Below are positions 1 to 8,290 of a stretch of 28,071 nt of DNA, one piece after another. Position numbers and translations under genes: made by a program. Source of the DNA: Polysphondylium violaceum (Eukaryota > Evosea > Eumycetozoa > Dictyosteliales > Dictyosteliaceae); contig AJWJ01000297.1 of assembly GCA_000277445.1 (NCBI GenBank), forward strand, positions 1 through 28,071. Direction: 5' to 3'. The notes below the pieces were generated by a model that saw nothing but the letters and a program-made list of their open reading frames with translations, ran no database searches and was not told the origin of the DNA. Every line of letters starts with the position of its first letter. Positions within the stretch are counted from its first letter, which is position 1.

Positions 1-97
1 AAATAATATTAAATACCAGAACAATATTATGGGACACGACTTATTCCTATTACAGTTTATTAAAAAAGAGAAGGTTGTTAAATTCTCATGTGAAAAT

Positions 98-104
98 CCC
101 GACA
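98..104 (-). promoter_or_regulatory. shared tRNA downstream motif TGTCGGG (copy behind tRNA-Arg)
   Basis: TGTCGGG lies 26 nt after the 3' end of tRNA-Arg, beyond its T5 terminator, and is followed by ATTTT. The same heptamer lies at nearly the same distance behind the other two tRNA genes. Its role is unknown; see the findings. Confidence 0.55.
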
Positions 105-106
105 GA

Positions 107-117
107 GGATTAGAACA
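107..117 (-). promoter_or_regulatory. external B-box-like sequence behind tRNA-Arg
   Basis: The minus strand reads GTTCTAATCC about 14 nt after the tRNA end. It differs at few positions from the B-box consensus GGTTCGANTCC. Extra B boxes downstream of tRNA genes have been described in Dictyostelium (recalled, not checked). The other two tRNA genes show no equally good copy, so this is tentative. Confidence 0.35.
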
Positions 118-120
118 TAT

Positions 121-125
121 AAAAA
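121..125 (-). terminator. RNA polymerase III terminator of tRNA-Arg
   Basis: A run of five T on the minus strand begins five nucleotides after the mature 3' end, which is a standard pol III termination signal. Confidence 0.75.
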
Positions 126-130
126 GATTC

Positions 131-203
131 CACCTAATCTGGGTCTCGATCCCAGGACCTACAGCTTAGAAGGCTGTCGCAATTCCAACTTTGCTAATCA
201 GGC
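131..203 (-). tRNA. tRNA-Arg (anticodon UCU)
   Basis: Read on the minus strand this folds as a 73-nt cloverleaf. The acceptor stem is GCCTGAT/ATTAGGT with two G-U pairs, and the discriminator is G. The D arm is GCAA/TTGC with AGTTGG in the loop. The anticodon stem ACAGC/GCTGT holds loop CTTCTAA, giving anticodon TCT for AGA codons. The T stem is CTGGG/CCCAG. There is no intron. The T loop reads ATCGAGA, so position 54 is A instead of the near-universal T; A54 is known mainly from eukaryotic initiator tRNAs. All stems are intact, so it is probably functional. Confidence 0.93.
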
Positions 204-228
204 TTTTCATGAATATTAAAAAAAACAG

Positions 229-520
229 TAATTTTTTAAGTTTTTCTATACCTGGAAGCCTTCAGATCGAACTAACAGTTCATCTCCCGTTATCCCTGTA
301 TTTTAAATAGCAGTTAATGAGACCTGCTAAATTTATAAAATAAAGTTTCTGAGGGATCATTCAATAACAGAGTGATCCCTTGTTAATCAAAAAAAAATAA
401 TTTTTTAAGTTTTGATATAAAATTTTTTTCCTTCAATCAGTTGATCTCTTCATAAAATTGATAAATAAAGTTTCTGAGGGACTACACTTGAACAAAGTAG
501 TCCCTTGTTAATAAAAAACA
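229..520. repeat. two tandem hairpin units with covarying stems
   Basis: This gene-free stretch between tRNA-Arg and UCHL5 holds two related units. Both start with TAATTTTTTAAGTTTT (229 and 398). Both carry ATAAAGTTTCTGAGGGA, then a hairpin, then TCCCTTGTTAAT. Hairpin 1 pairs 352-360 with 372-380; hairpin 2 pairs 477-485 with 497-505. Each has a 9-bp stem and an 11-nt loop. The inner stem is ATCAT/GTGAT in one and ACTAC/GTAGT in the other, so both strands of the stem changed together. This suggests a structured RNA or another constrained stem. The strand of any transcript is not evident. Confidence 0.6.
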
Positions 521-628
521 AAAAGGTACTTTTATTCAATCGTTACAACTAGTTAGGTACACCTCAATTAGGGAATTGGTTTCAATAAAATGATAAAAAA
601 GAGACTTTAAGGCTACTTAAATAAAATT

Positions 629-1784
629 TTATTTTGATGATGAAGACTTTGAAGCGGCAGAGGCTTTAGCAGCATCAATCATTGGTTGTAATTTATCTTT
701 TTCAGCCAAAGATTTTATAAGATTCAAAAGAAATGGCATGAAATTATGTTTTCTTCTAATGTTTTCCTCTCTCCATACCTTGAATTTCTCTTTTTCCAAA
801 ACTATTTCATTATTTAAATTATCAATCTCCATTTCAATGTCACCCTTGATTACTTGTAAATCTGCTTTATTGGTAGGCAAACCATCACTGTCATCGGTAT
901 CCATACTATCGTGACGATTGAATTTAGTGTCGACCAGTTCCAATCGTTTCTCTAGATCTGATATCTTTGATTTCAATGTACTTGTACGATTTTTAATGAC
1001 GGCCATTAAATTGAATCTAATTTCTTTTTCAGAGTATTTTTCCATTCTACTTTGGATGACACCTGTTACGACGTCGAGCCAATTGTCAATGTCTGTATAT
1101 TCACCAAGACAAATGGGTCCTTGCTTGAGTCCATCCAACTCATACACTTTACCATCAAACGGTATAAAACTAATGAAATGAAATGCATCTGATGACGATT
1201 TACTCTTGTCTTTTGAAAAAATAAATGGTTGTGGAATTGCAAAACTATTATGAGTCTCTCTAATTAAATCACTATTTCCAATAGCTTCACCCTTCATCTA
1301 TTATGATTGATTGTTAGTATACATCATATCCTATGCTCACATATCTCTATATACATACAGGTGGAGGGAATTCTTGAACAAATGATTTAAAATTCGACAA
1401 CTCTTCACCAATGTCAATGTCTTTATTATTTAACAGAATTGAAAGAATAGCCTGAGTAGCACAAGCATTATTAATCACTTGATTTGCAAAAAAGATATCT
1501 GTATTTTCTGAAATTTGTTTTGGTTCCTTATCATCAACCCATTTAAATAAGAAAATTAATCCCAATATTGGTCTATACATTTAAAATGCAATATTAATAT
1601 CTCTGTAATTAAATAAACATAGATTCATTTCTTCTGAATAATAATACTACTTTAATCTTTCATATTCAAATGACTCTAATGAATATAATTCCTCTACTTG
1701 AATATCTTTTACACCAATTTTAGTAATTAATTCAGTGAATACACCTGGATCACTTTCAATTGTACACCATCCGTCGTCTTCCAT
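629..1784 (-). CDS. UCHL5: ubiquitin C-terminal hydrolase UCHL5/UCH37-like, proteasome-associated
   Basis: This cysteine deubiquitinase trims ubiquitin chains at the 26S proteasome, where family members bind RPN13. Three exons join in frame: 1651-1784, 1359-1572 and 629-1297. Both introns are GT-AG (62-78 nt) and the product is 338 residues, against 329 in human. The N-terminus matches the family start (SDPGVFTEL). Catalytic residues are visible: Gln76 (oxyanion), Cys82 in NNACATQ, His156 in FHFISF and Asp171 in ELDG. The C-terminal segment with ENIRRKHN is the ULD-type tail that docks on RPN13, preceded by a coiled coil. The start faces dephospho-CoA kinase across a 185-bp shared promoter region. 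Confidence 0.93.
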
Positions 1785-1852
1785 GTTTATCTATTCTAAT
1801 TGTATATATCTGTCAGTTTTATAATTTGTTTAAAATGAATTAAATTTTAATG

Positions 1853-1868
1853 AAAAAGTGATGATCAC
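1853..1868 (-). promoter_or_regulatory. upstream motif of UCHL5 (CATCACTTTTT class)
   Basis: On the UCHL5 coding strand this reads GTGATCATCACTTTTT, 69 nt before the ATG. The GTGATCATCAC part is nearly palindromic, so the other strand offers ATCACCATTTTTT towards dephospho-CoA kinase, about 95 nt before its ATG. Similar motifs precede four other minus-strand genes in the window. The promoter role is inferred. Confidence 0.4.
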
Positions 1869-1969
1869 CATTTTTTCAATTTTCTTTAAAAATATTAAAA
1901 AAAATTAAATTTATTTTGTAAAATGATCATTTTTCTCACAAAACAGAGTAGAGATAAAGAAGACACACA

Positions 1970-2170
1970 ATGATTAGAATTGGATTAACAGGTGGCGTAG
2001 CTAGTGGTAAATCAACGATATTGAAATACTTGCAAGCATTAAATATTCATTGTATCGATGCTGATAAAGTAGGCCATATGGTCTATGAAAAAGATACACC
2101 ATCCTATCATAAATTATTATCAAGTAAGCAGATATGAGATCAGCAGCAACACTGTATTATAATGGAATTC

Positions 2171-2202
<32 letters not shown>

Positions 2203-2666
2203 TATACAATATAGTATTTGGAAATAACATATTGGCAGAAGATCAAACTATTGATAGAAAAAAACTTGGACCCATTGTATTTAGCGATCCAAATGAAATG
2301 AAAAAATTGACAGATGTGACATGGCCAGCAATGAAATCATTGATTTTAAATGAATTTGAAAATCATAAACAAGATAAAATTGTAGTTTTGGAAGCTGCTG
2401 TCCTTATTGAGGCAGGCTTTACAGATGTGGTCGATAAGGTTTGGGTCACCCAGGTGCCTAGAGAGGTTGCAATCTCTCGTCTGAGTGAAAGAAATAACTA
2501 CAATGCTGAATTTGCAGAGAAAATACTTTCTAGACAACTCACCAATGAACAAAGAGCCACCTATGCTGATGTCATTTTTGATACAAACGGTGATTATCAA
2601 GTTACAAAAGATAAAGTGATTAATGAAGTAAACAAACTATTAAATCAATCCTCAGATAAATTATAA
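1970..2666 (+). CDS. coaE: dephospho-CoA kinase
   Basis: The enzyme phosphorylates dephospho-CoA on its ribose 3'-OH, the last step of coenzyme A synthesis. Two exons, 1970-2123 and 2215-2666, are joined by a 91-nt GT-AG intron and give 201 residues, the usual size of a single-domain enzyme. Residues 8-15 (GGVASGKS) form the P-loop and DADK follows at about 34-37. Further on come the family blocks LGPIVF, WPAM and VLEAAVLIEAGF, then a lid segment with RLSERNNY and SRQL. In animals this domain is fused to PPAT in COASY; here it stands alone, as in fungi and bacteria. The ATG at 1970 begins directly at the conserved IGLTGG strand. Confidence 0.93.
2171..2200 (+). repeat. (TAA)n microsatellite in the dephospho-CoA kinase intron
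   Basis: About ten TAA units fill the middle of the intron. Trinucleotide tracts of this kind are common in dictyostelid genomes. Confidence 0.9.
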
Positions 2667-2757
2667 TTTATAGATGATGAATAAATAAATGATATATTTA
2701 AAAGATTGTATAATTCATGTTGTTGTTGTTATTGTTTTATATAAAGTTTAAAATAAT

Positions 2758-3061
2758 TTATTTAGTTTTCTTGACAACTTTTTTGGCAACTGGAGATTCA
2801 GTGGCGGTGGCGGTAGAAGTCTTTTTTACAACTTTTTTGGCAACTGGAGCTTCAGTGGTAGCTTCAGTGGCAACAGTTTTCTTTACAACTTTTTTGGCAA
2901 CTGGAGCTTCGGTGGCGGTAACAGTCTTCTTTACAACTTTTTTAGTGGCAACTGGTTCAGCAACAACAGGTGCTTCAACAACTGGAGTTGATTTCTTTAC
3001 TGGAGTTTGTTTTGGAGTGGCGGCTGGAGTTGGTTCGACAGTAGCTTTCTTTACTGGAGTT
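2758..3061 (-). pseudogene. out-of-frame continuation of the RSL1D1-like Lys-rich tail
   Basis: A second minus-strand frame continues with KVETPVKKATVEP, TPKQTPVKK and several AKKVVKKT units, ending at 2758. It has the same composition and repeat units as the upstream tail, so it is probably the original C-terminus. The switch lies near 3075-3082. There the repeat copy reads GTTAGTCG, where the sister copy (about 3155) reads GTTGTTG, so it is one base longer. A sequencing error, a recent mutation or a true shortening are all possible. Confidence 0.6.
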
Positions 3062-4477
3062 TCAACTTTTTCGACTAACTTTTTTTGGGGTTTCAGCTTT
3101 TTTGGCTGGAGTTGATTCAACAGCTTTCTTTACTGGAGTCTCAACTTTTTCAACAACTTTTTTTGGGGTTTCAGCTTTTTTGACTGGAGTTTGTTTTGGA
3201 GTGGCGGCTGGAGTTGGTTCAACAGCAGCTTTCTTTGTTGGAGCTTCGACTTTTTTTGGGGTTTCAGCTTTTTTAACTGGAGTTTGTTTTTGTACTTCAG
3301 CTGCTTTAACTGGAGTTGATTCAACTTTGGCTTTCTTTGAAGAAACGACTGGAGTTGATGGTTCAACTGGTTTTTCTTCAATAGCTCTCTTTTTATTTTC
3401 TTTGGTTGGAGTAGTGGTGGTGGTGGTTTCTGTGGTGGTAGTTGGAAGAGTAGAAACGACTTGACCTTTCTTATTTAAACTGATATTTGATGGTACTGTA
3501 ATATTTGTGTAAAATGGTAAATATAATGAAAGAGTTTCAACTGATAAAGCTTCAATTGAAGCTAATTTCTCTGGTAATTTTTCAGTGATTTCATTTACAA
3601 CGACTGCTAAATTTTCAATCAATTGATTGGCTGTTAATTCACTATCACCAAATGGAATGGTGAAAAGTAATTTCTTTCCAAATGATTTAATCAAAGCTTT
3701 TCTATTTAATTGATTTAATTGATTTACAAATTCTTCTGGTTTAGTGATATCTATTGAAATAACTTTTGGTGTTCTATATAGTTGTAGATTATTATTGTTA
3801 ATCATACTGCTAATCAATATAAATAGATACTGAGACTCATAGGAGTTTATAAAAAGAAATACTTACTTGGCTGATTGAACAAATTCTTTTCCTAAAAGAT
3901 ATTGTACTTTAGCACGATAATTTGAATCAATAATAAATTCATCATATTGCTTTCTAAGGGAAACTTTTTGTTCATTGGTTTGATAAGTTTTGCCAAATTC
4001 TTTTTGAGAAATAACATCAACAGCTTGTCCAAGTTGTGATAATACATTTTTGAATTCTTCAGCTTCTTCTTTATTACCTTTAACAATTACAAAAGTTTTG
4101 ACAGTATTTTGATATAATGGATTTGGTAAAGTACTATATATTTAATTATTATTAATACCCTATATTTCTCTTTTTAGGACAATAATGTGTGACTAATGCT
4201 TGGAGGAACCCAATAAACAACACACACATCGATATCAACAAATAAACAATAATTACATGTGGTATGGTTTAAATTGAATTTCGGTGTTGTATTTGGTAGT
4301 GGTAAAATTGACGTAAAACTTTTTGCTTTCTTCTAAAATGTTTAATCTGTCTGTAGCATTTTTTCCTTTAATATATTTGAATAAATTATTGATGGCTTCA
4401 AGAGCTTTATCTTTATTTACTAATTGAACCTTTGAGGTAGTGGTGGTAGTTGGGGTGGAGGTGGCTTTAGTAGGCAT
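3062..4477 (-). CDS. rsl1d1: ribosomal L1 domain-containing nucleolar protein (RSL1D1/Utp30/Cic1-like) with Lys-rich repeat tail
   Basis: Family members act in nucleolar ribosome assembly. Three exons fit: 4257-4477, 3867-4133 and 3062-3809, or 3806 if the next AG is used. They give about 411 residues. Residues 1-73 start with a Thr-rich stretch and KALEAINNLFKYIK, followed by the L1-like fold through exon 2 (TVKTFVIVKG) and early exon 3 (LIKSFGKKLLFTIPFGD). After about residue 290 the protein is Lys/Pro/Thr-rich with repeated KKAETPKK and TPVKK blocks, a basic low-complexity tail typical of nucleolar proteins. The frame stops at 3062 after a local change in one repeat copy, but the same repeat language continues in another frame to 2758. 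The family call is fairly sure; the exact C-terminus is not. Confidence 0.8.
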
Positions 4478-4759
4478 TATGTATGATTATATATTATATA
4501 TAGAAAGCCTAATCAACAATATTGGTGTGCAATTAGATAATACTATTCGTGTAAAAAAAAAAAAAGAATCGTTCGGTCAATTTTTTTTTTTTTTTTGATT
4601 TTTTTTCGTTTTTTTTAACTTTTTTCGCAAATTATGTGCACGCTTGGGCAAAGGCTCATTAGCGAGCGACAGTCGAGTAAAAACGTTACCAATGTATAAT
4701 TATATTAATTAATATTATTTGATATTATTTATATCAATATGATATATTTATATATTTAT

Positions 4760-5876
4760 TTAATTTGAATAAATCTTTGCACCACCACAGCCTGGACCTG
4801 GAAGTGGTTGTGCTAAGGTAGTTGAACAGGGAGTGCCATCGGTAGAGTAACCAAATGGAACAAAGCTACAGTAAATATATCTTCCAATTTCTGCGCCTAA
4901 TTCAAGGGCAGTAGCATCTTCATTTGAGTTTGTCCAATTTCTAGTAATCATTACACTGGCAGCATACTCACCACATTCAGTAAAAACGGTGGCTTCATCA
5001 TTTTCAGTGAATGGATAAAATCCTTCATCAGCTGGTAACCATCCTTGCTATAGTATTGATTGTATTTTAATTGTATTAGTATAAATGATATTTGAATATA
5101 TTAATATTAAAAATTGATATATTTACTTTGTGAGCAACTGGAGCAGGTACATAGAGGCCTAACATTGGATGCCAACCATGAGCTGTTAATAAATATTTGT
5201 AGGCTAAAGAAGTGAGATTTACTGGAAGAATTTCATATTTGTATAATTGAGTGAGACCAGAGACAACGTCGTGGGAAGAGAGGGAGTTGGATGCACTTGA
5301 TCCATCATCGTTTTGACATGGACTGACGTATCCTGGACAGGTGCTAAAACACCAATGATGGAATTGAGAGTTGGTCATACCGAGTTTAGCAAACAGTTGA
5401 TTCACATGTGACATTTTAGTCAAAACAGTGAGATCATAGGTGGCACAGTTGTCAGAGATACCAATCATAAGTGAGAGACAACCATCGACGGTTGTATTGA
5501 TACCCGAACAAAACATTGGGGAATCAAAAGTATACAAATTGTTTTGAATATCCTCCATAACAGCCAACATGACCCAAAGCTTAATAGTCGAGGCAGTTTC
5601 TTGAGAATTGTTGGCATTGGAAGATTCAATTTGATTCTTTCCAAAATCAGATACAGCCCACTCTGTGCCATCACAATAATCATAAGAAGACACTAAACTA
5701 TCGATAAAAGCTGCAAGTTTGGTGAAATTGGGTGGTACACAGGTAGATGGTCCACTTGAGCTACTTGCATCAATAGTGGTAGAGGTGTCTTTATCATTAT
5801 TATTGATATCCAATCTACCATTGACAAAATGACAACCAATCACTACGAATATTGCTAAATATAATAAAAATTTCAT
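4760..5876 (-). CDS. secreted class-A-beta-lactamase-like serine hydrolase
   Basis: Exons 5127-5876 and 4760-5047 are joined by a 79-nt GT-AG intron and give 345 residues. Residues 1-20 are a signal peptide (MKFLLYLAIF, then VNG). The serine beta-lactamase/penicillin-binding fold motifs are in order: SxxK as S96-TI-K99, SDN at 141-143, and HKQG at 249-252 in place of HK(T/S)G. The last motif straddles the intron. SxxK to SDN is 45 residues, shorter than the roughly 60 of classical class A enzymes. I see no clear counterpart of the deacylating Glu166 of class A enzymes. Many cysteines and N-glycosylation sites fit an exported protein. It may be a peptidase or esterase of the fold; true lactam hydrolysis is not implied. 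A bacterial origin is possible but not shown. Confidence 0.8.
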
Positions 5877-6350
5877 TTTATTTATATCTAATACTATCTA
5901 TCAAACACAAGTAGATGAAATGAATAGGAACCATGTTGTTTGGGAAATCATGAGTCCCATTTAAAAAAAATATCCAAGAAAATAAAAAAAAATAAAAAAT
6001 TGAAAAATTCGGATTTAGATATTTATTTTTTTAGTTCTAAAAAGCCCTGGGCTGGTATCAAAGGCTTAAACAAGATCAAGTGAAAATACCACGGCATTGT
6101 GGGCATTACACAACACATCAGACATGAACAATGTCGTTGTCAGTGTTGACCTAAAATGGTTGGATAAAAACAGTGGTTTCATAGATATAAATAGCACCCC
6201 AGATTTGACAGCAGAGATGTTATAAAAAGCACCGCTGTATACTGTAGTTTATAATTAATGGAATAATACTGGTTTTCATTTCTAATTTCATCAATGTTGG
6301 TTTTTTAAAAATTCATATGCATATGAATAAATTAATATATTTATTTTAAA
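5877..6350. other. intergenic region with a GC-richer coding-like block
   Basis: This lies between the start of the beta-lactamase-like gene and the 3' end of the aminotransferase. Bases about 6045-6250 are clearly less AT-rich than the usual spacer. The plus strand is open from 6070 to 6225 for 51 codons and reads like protein (VVVSVDLKWLDKNSGF), but it has no usable start. The minus strand is also open over much of it. It could be a gene fragment, an exon of an unrecognised gene or a structured RNA. No family was recognised. Confidence 0.4.
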
Positions 6351-7722
6351 TTAAACAACAACGGACCAATCGGAATCAGTTTCACCATATTGAATATCCA
6401 TGATTGCATTTGCAACTTTATTTGTAAATGGACCAGCACCAATTTGTTCATCGATTGGGATTGGATATTCTTCACCTTTGTAATTGATGCTCTTGATTGG
6501 AGAGACAATGGCAGCAGTACCGGCACCAAAAGCTTCTTTGACACGGCCCTCTTTGATGGCCTTGGCTAATTCAGCCATGGTGAATAATTTTTCGCTAACT
6601 TTACAGGTGCCCCATTGTCTGGCTAATTTGAGAATAGAATCACGAGTGACACCTGGGAGAATGGTACCGTCCAAGGGAGGGGTGACCAACTCGAGTTCGT
6701 CTTGATTGTTTTTCCACAACACAAACATGTTCATGGTACCCACTTCAGTGACATAGTCGTTGAGGAGCCACAACACTTGACTGAAACCCTTTTTGGCAGC
6801 GTCCAATTGTGGGAAAATGGTTGGGGCGTAATTGCTGCCCAATTTGTAGGCACCAGGGCCACCAGTCCAGGCTCTGACATAACGGTCGTCGGCAATTAAT
6901 CTCACTGGTTTGAAACCCTCTGGATAGTATGGACCTACAGGTGAGGCAATAACAAATAATAATGCAGAGTTGGATGCACCAACACCCAAACTCTTTTGAG
7001 TGGCAATCAAGGTGGGTCTTAAATACAAAGAGTATCCTCTGCCCTCTGGAATCCAATCTTTATCGAGTAAAACAAGTTTTTTAATTAATTCTACAACTGC
7101 TTCCTTGTTGAATGATGGTAAACAAATTCTGCTGGCTGATGATAAAAATCTATTCATATTTTCCATTGGTCTAAAAAGACGAACATTTCCTTTTGAATCT
7201 TTATATGCTTTCATACCTTCAAAACACTGTGTTATATTGATTGATTTAATATCAAACTATATCTTTCAACTCTATCTACATATCTACTTACTTCAAGAGC
7301 ATAATGGAAAACTGAAGCAGAGGGTGGTAATGATAAATTGTGATAGGCAGAGATTTTTGGAGCACCCCAACCCTTTTCGCTGTCCCAAGCAACTTCGACC
7401 ATATGGTCAGAGAAATCTTTACCAAAGATTAATTTGCTTTTATCTGTGAATTTTTGAAGTGGTGCTTTGGTTTTTTCAACAATGGTATCATTGACCTAAT
7501 AATCATTGATGATATAAATTCAAAATTAATATTTACATATACATAATACAAATTGATTGTGTGTGATTCATCATCAACCATGTATGGATTGAATCAATCA
7601 TTAATCACGGTTTACTATTACTACGACTAAAAAACACAAACATTAATGAAATATTTATCGTTGGTTGCTGAAGAAAAACCTCTGCTAAATAATCTTGGAG
7701 CTGAAAATACACGAGATAACAT
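6351..7722 (-). CDS. bcaA: branched-chain amino acid aminotransferase, mitochondrial
   Basis: This PLP enzyme moves the amino group between Leu, Ile or Val and 2-oxoglutarate. Three exons, 7642-7722, 7292-7495 and 6351-7226, all join in phase 0 and give 386 residues. Residues 1-22 (MLSRVFSAPRLFSRGFSS) are rich in Arg, Ser and Phe without acids, a likely mitochondrial presequence. Family blocks are HYALECFEGMKAYK, RLFRPMENMNRF, GPYYPEGFKPV and GGPGAYKLGSNYAP, where Lys223 should carry PLP. EVGTMNMFVLW and LDGTILPGVTRDS follow. The first donor is GTTTGT, less typical than the others, so the exon 1/2 join is the weakest part of the model. Confidence 0.93.
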
Positions 7723-7767
7723 TTTATATATTTAGTATAAGAAATACAACAACACAGATATTATAAT

Positions 7768-7784
7768 AAAAAAGTGATGATGTG
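7768..7784 (-). promoter_or_regulatory. upstream motif of bcaA (CATCACTTTTT class)
   Basis: On the coding strand this reads GCACATCATCACTTTTTT, starting about 46 nt before the ATG. It matches the motif ahead of UCHL5 and dynamitin. The function is inferred. Confidence 0.4.
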
Positions 7785-8290
7785 CTTGAAAATAGAAAAA
7801 AAAATTAGGTAAAAAAAAAAAATAGAAAAAAAAAAATAGTGAAAAACAAAAAATATATGCGCACTGGGAGAGGTTTCATTTTCGACAGACGTGTGTTTGT
7901 AAAAAAAAAATAAAATAAAAAAAATTCAATTCAATTCAATTTCAAAAATTTGGAAATCTCGTGATAGAACACGTTCTGTTTCGTTAATCATGACGCGATA
8001 AGATAGGATGCCATTTGTACAAGTATGGAAATGTTTTTATTACAATACCAAATAAAGTTTATATTTTAAGCTTGCGGTCCGACTTGGTACCATACAAACC
8101 GAGATACTAAACAAATGTGGTGGTTGTTAAAAGAAACAGATATTCGACAATAATGGTGATTGTGCCAAGGTGTAAAATATGATTAATCCCTCCTTTTCTG
8201 GGAAAAAAAAAATGAAAAAAACGAAAATTAGATTTTTTTCATATTTCTTTTAGAACTGTACAGATAATAATAATAATAGGATTGTGCAAT
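7785..8290. other. divergent intergenic region, bcaA and ankyrin-like gene
   Basis: A-rich runs around 7798-7850 and 7900-7925 precede a mixed-composition stretch at 8060-8180 containing CGGTCCGACTTGGTACC. Apart from the motif near bcaA I see no gene, tRNA or clear hairpin here. It must hold promoters for both neighbours. Confidence 0.5.
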
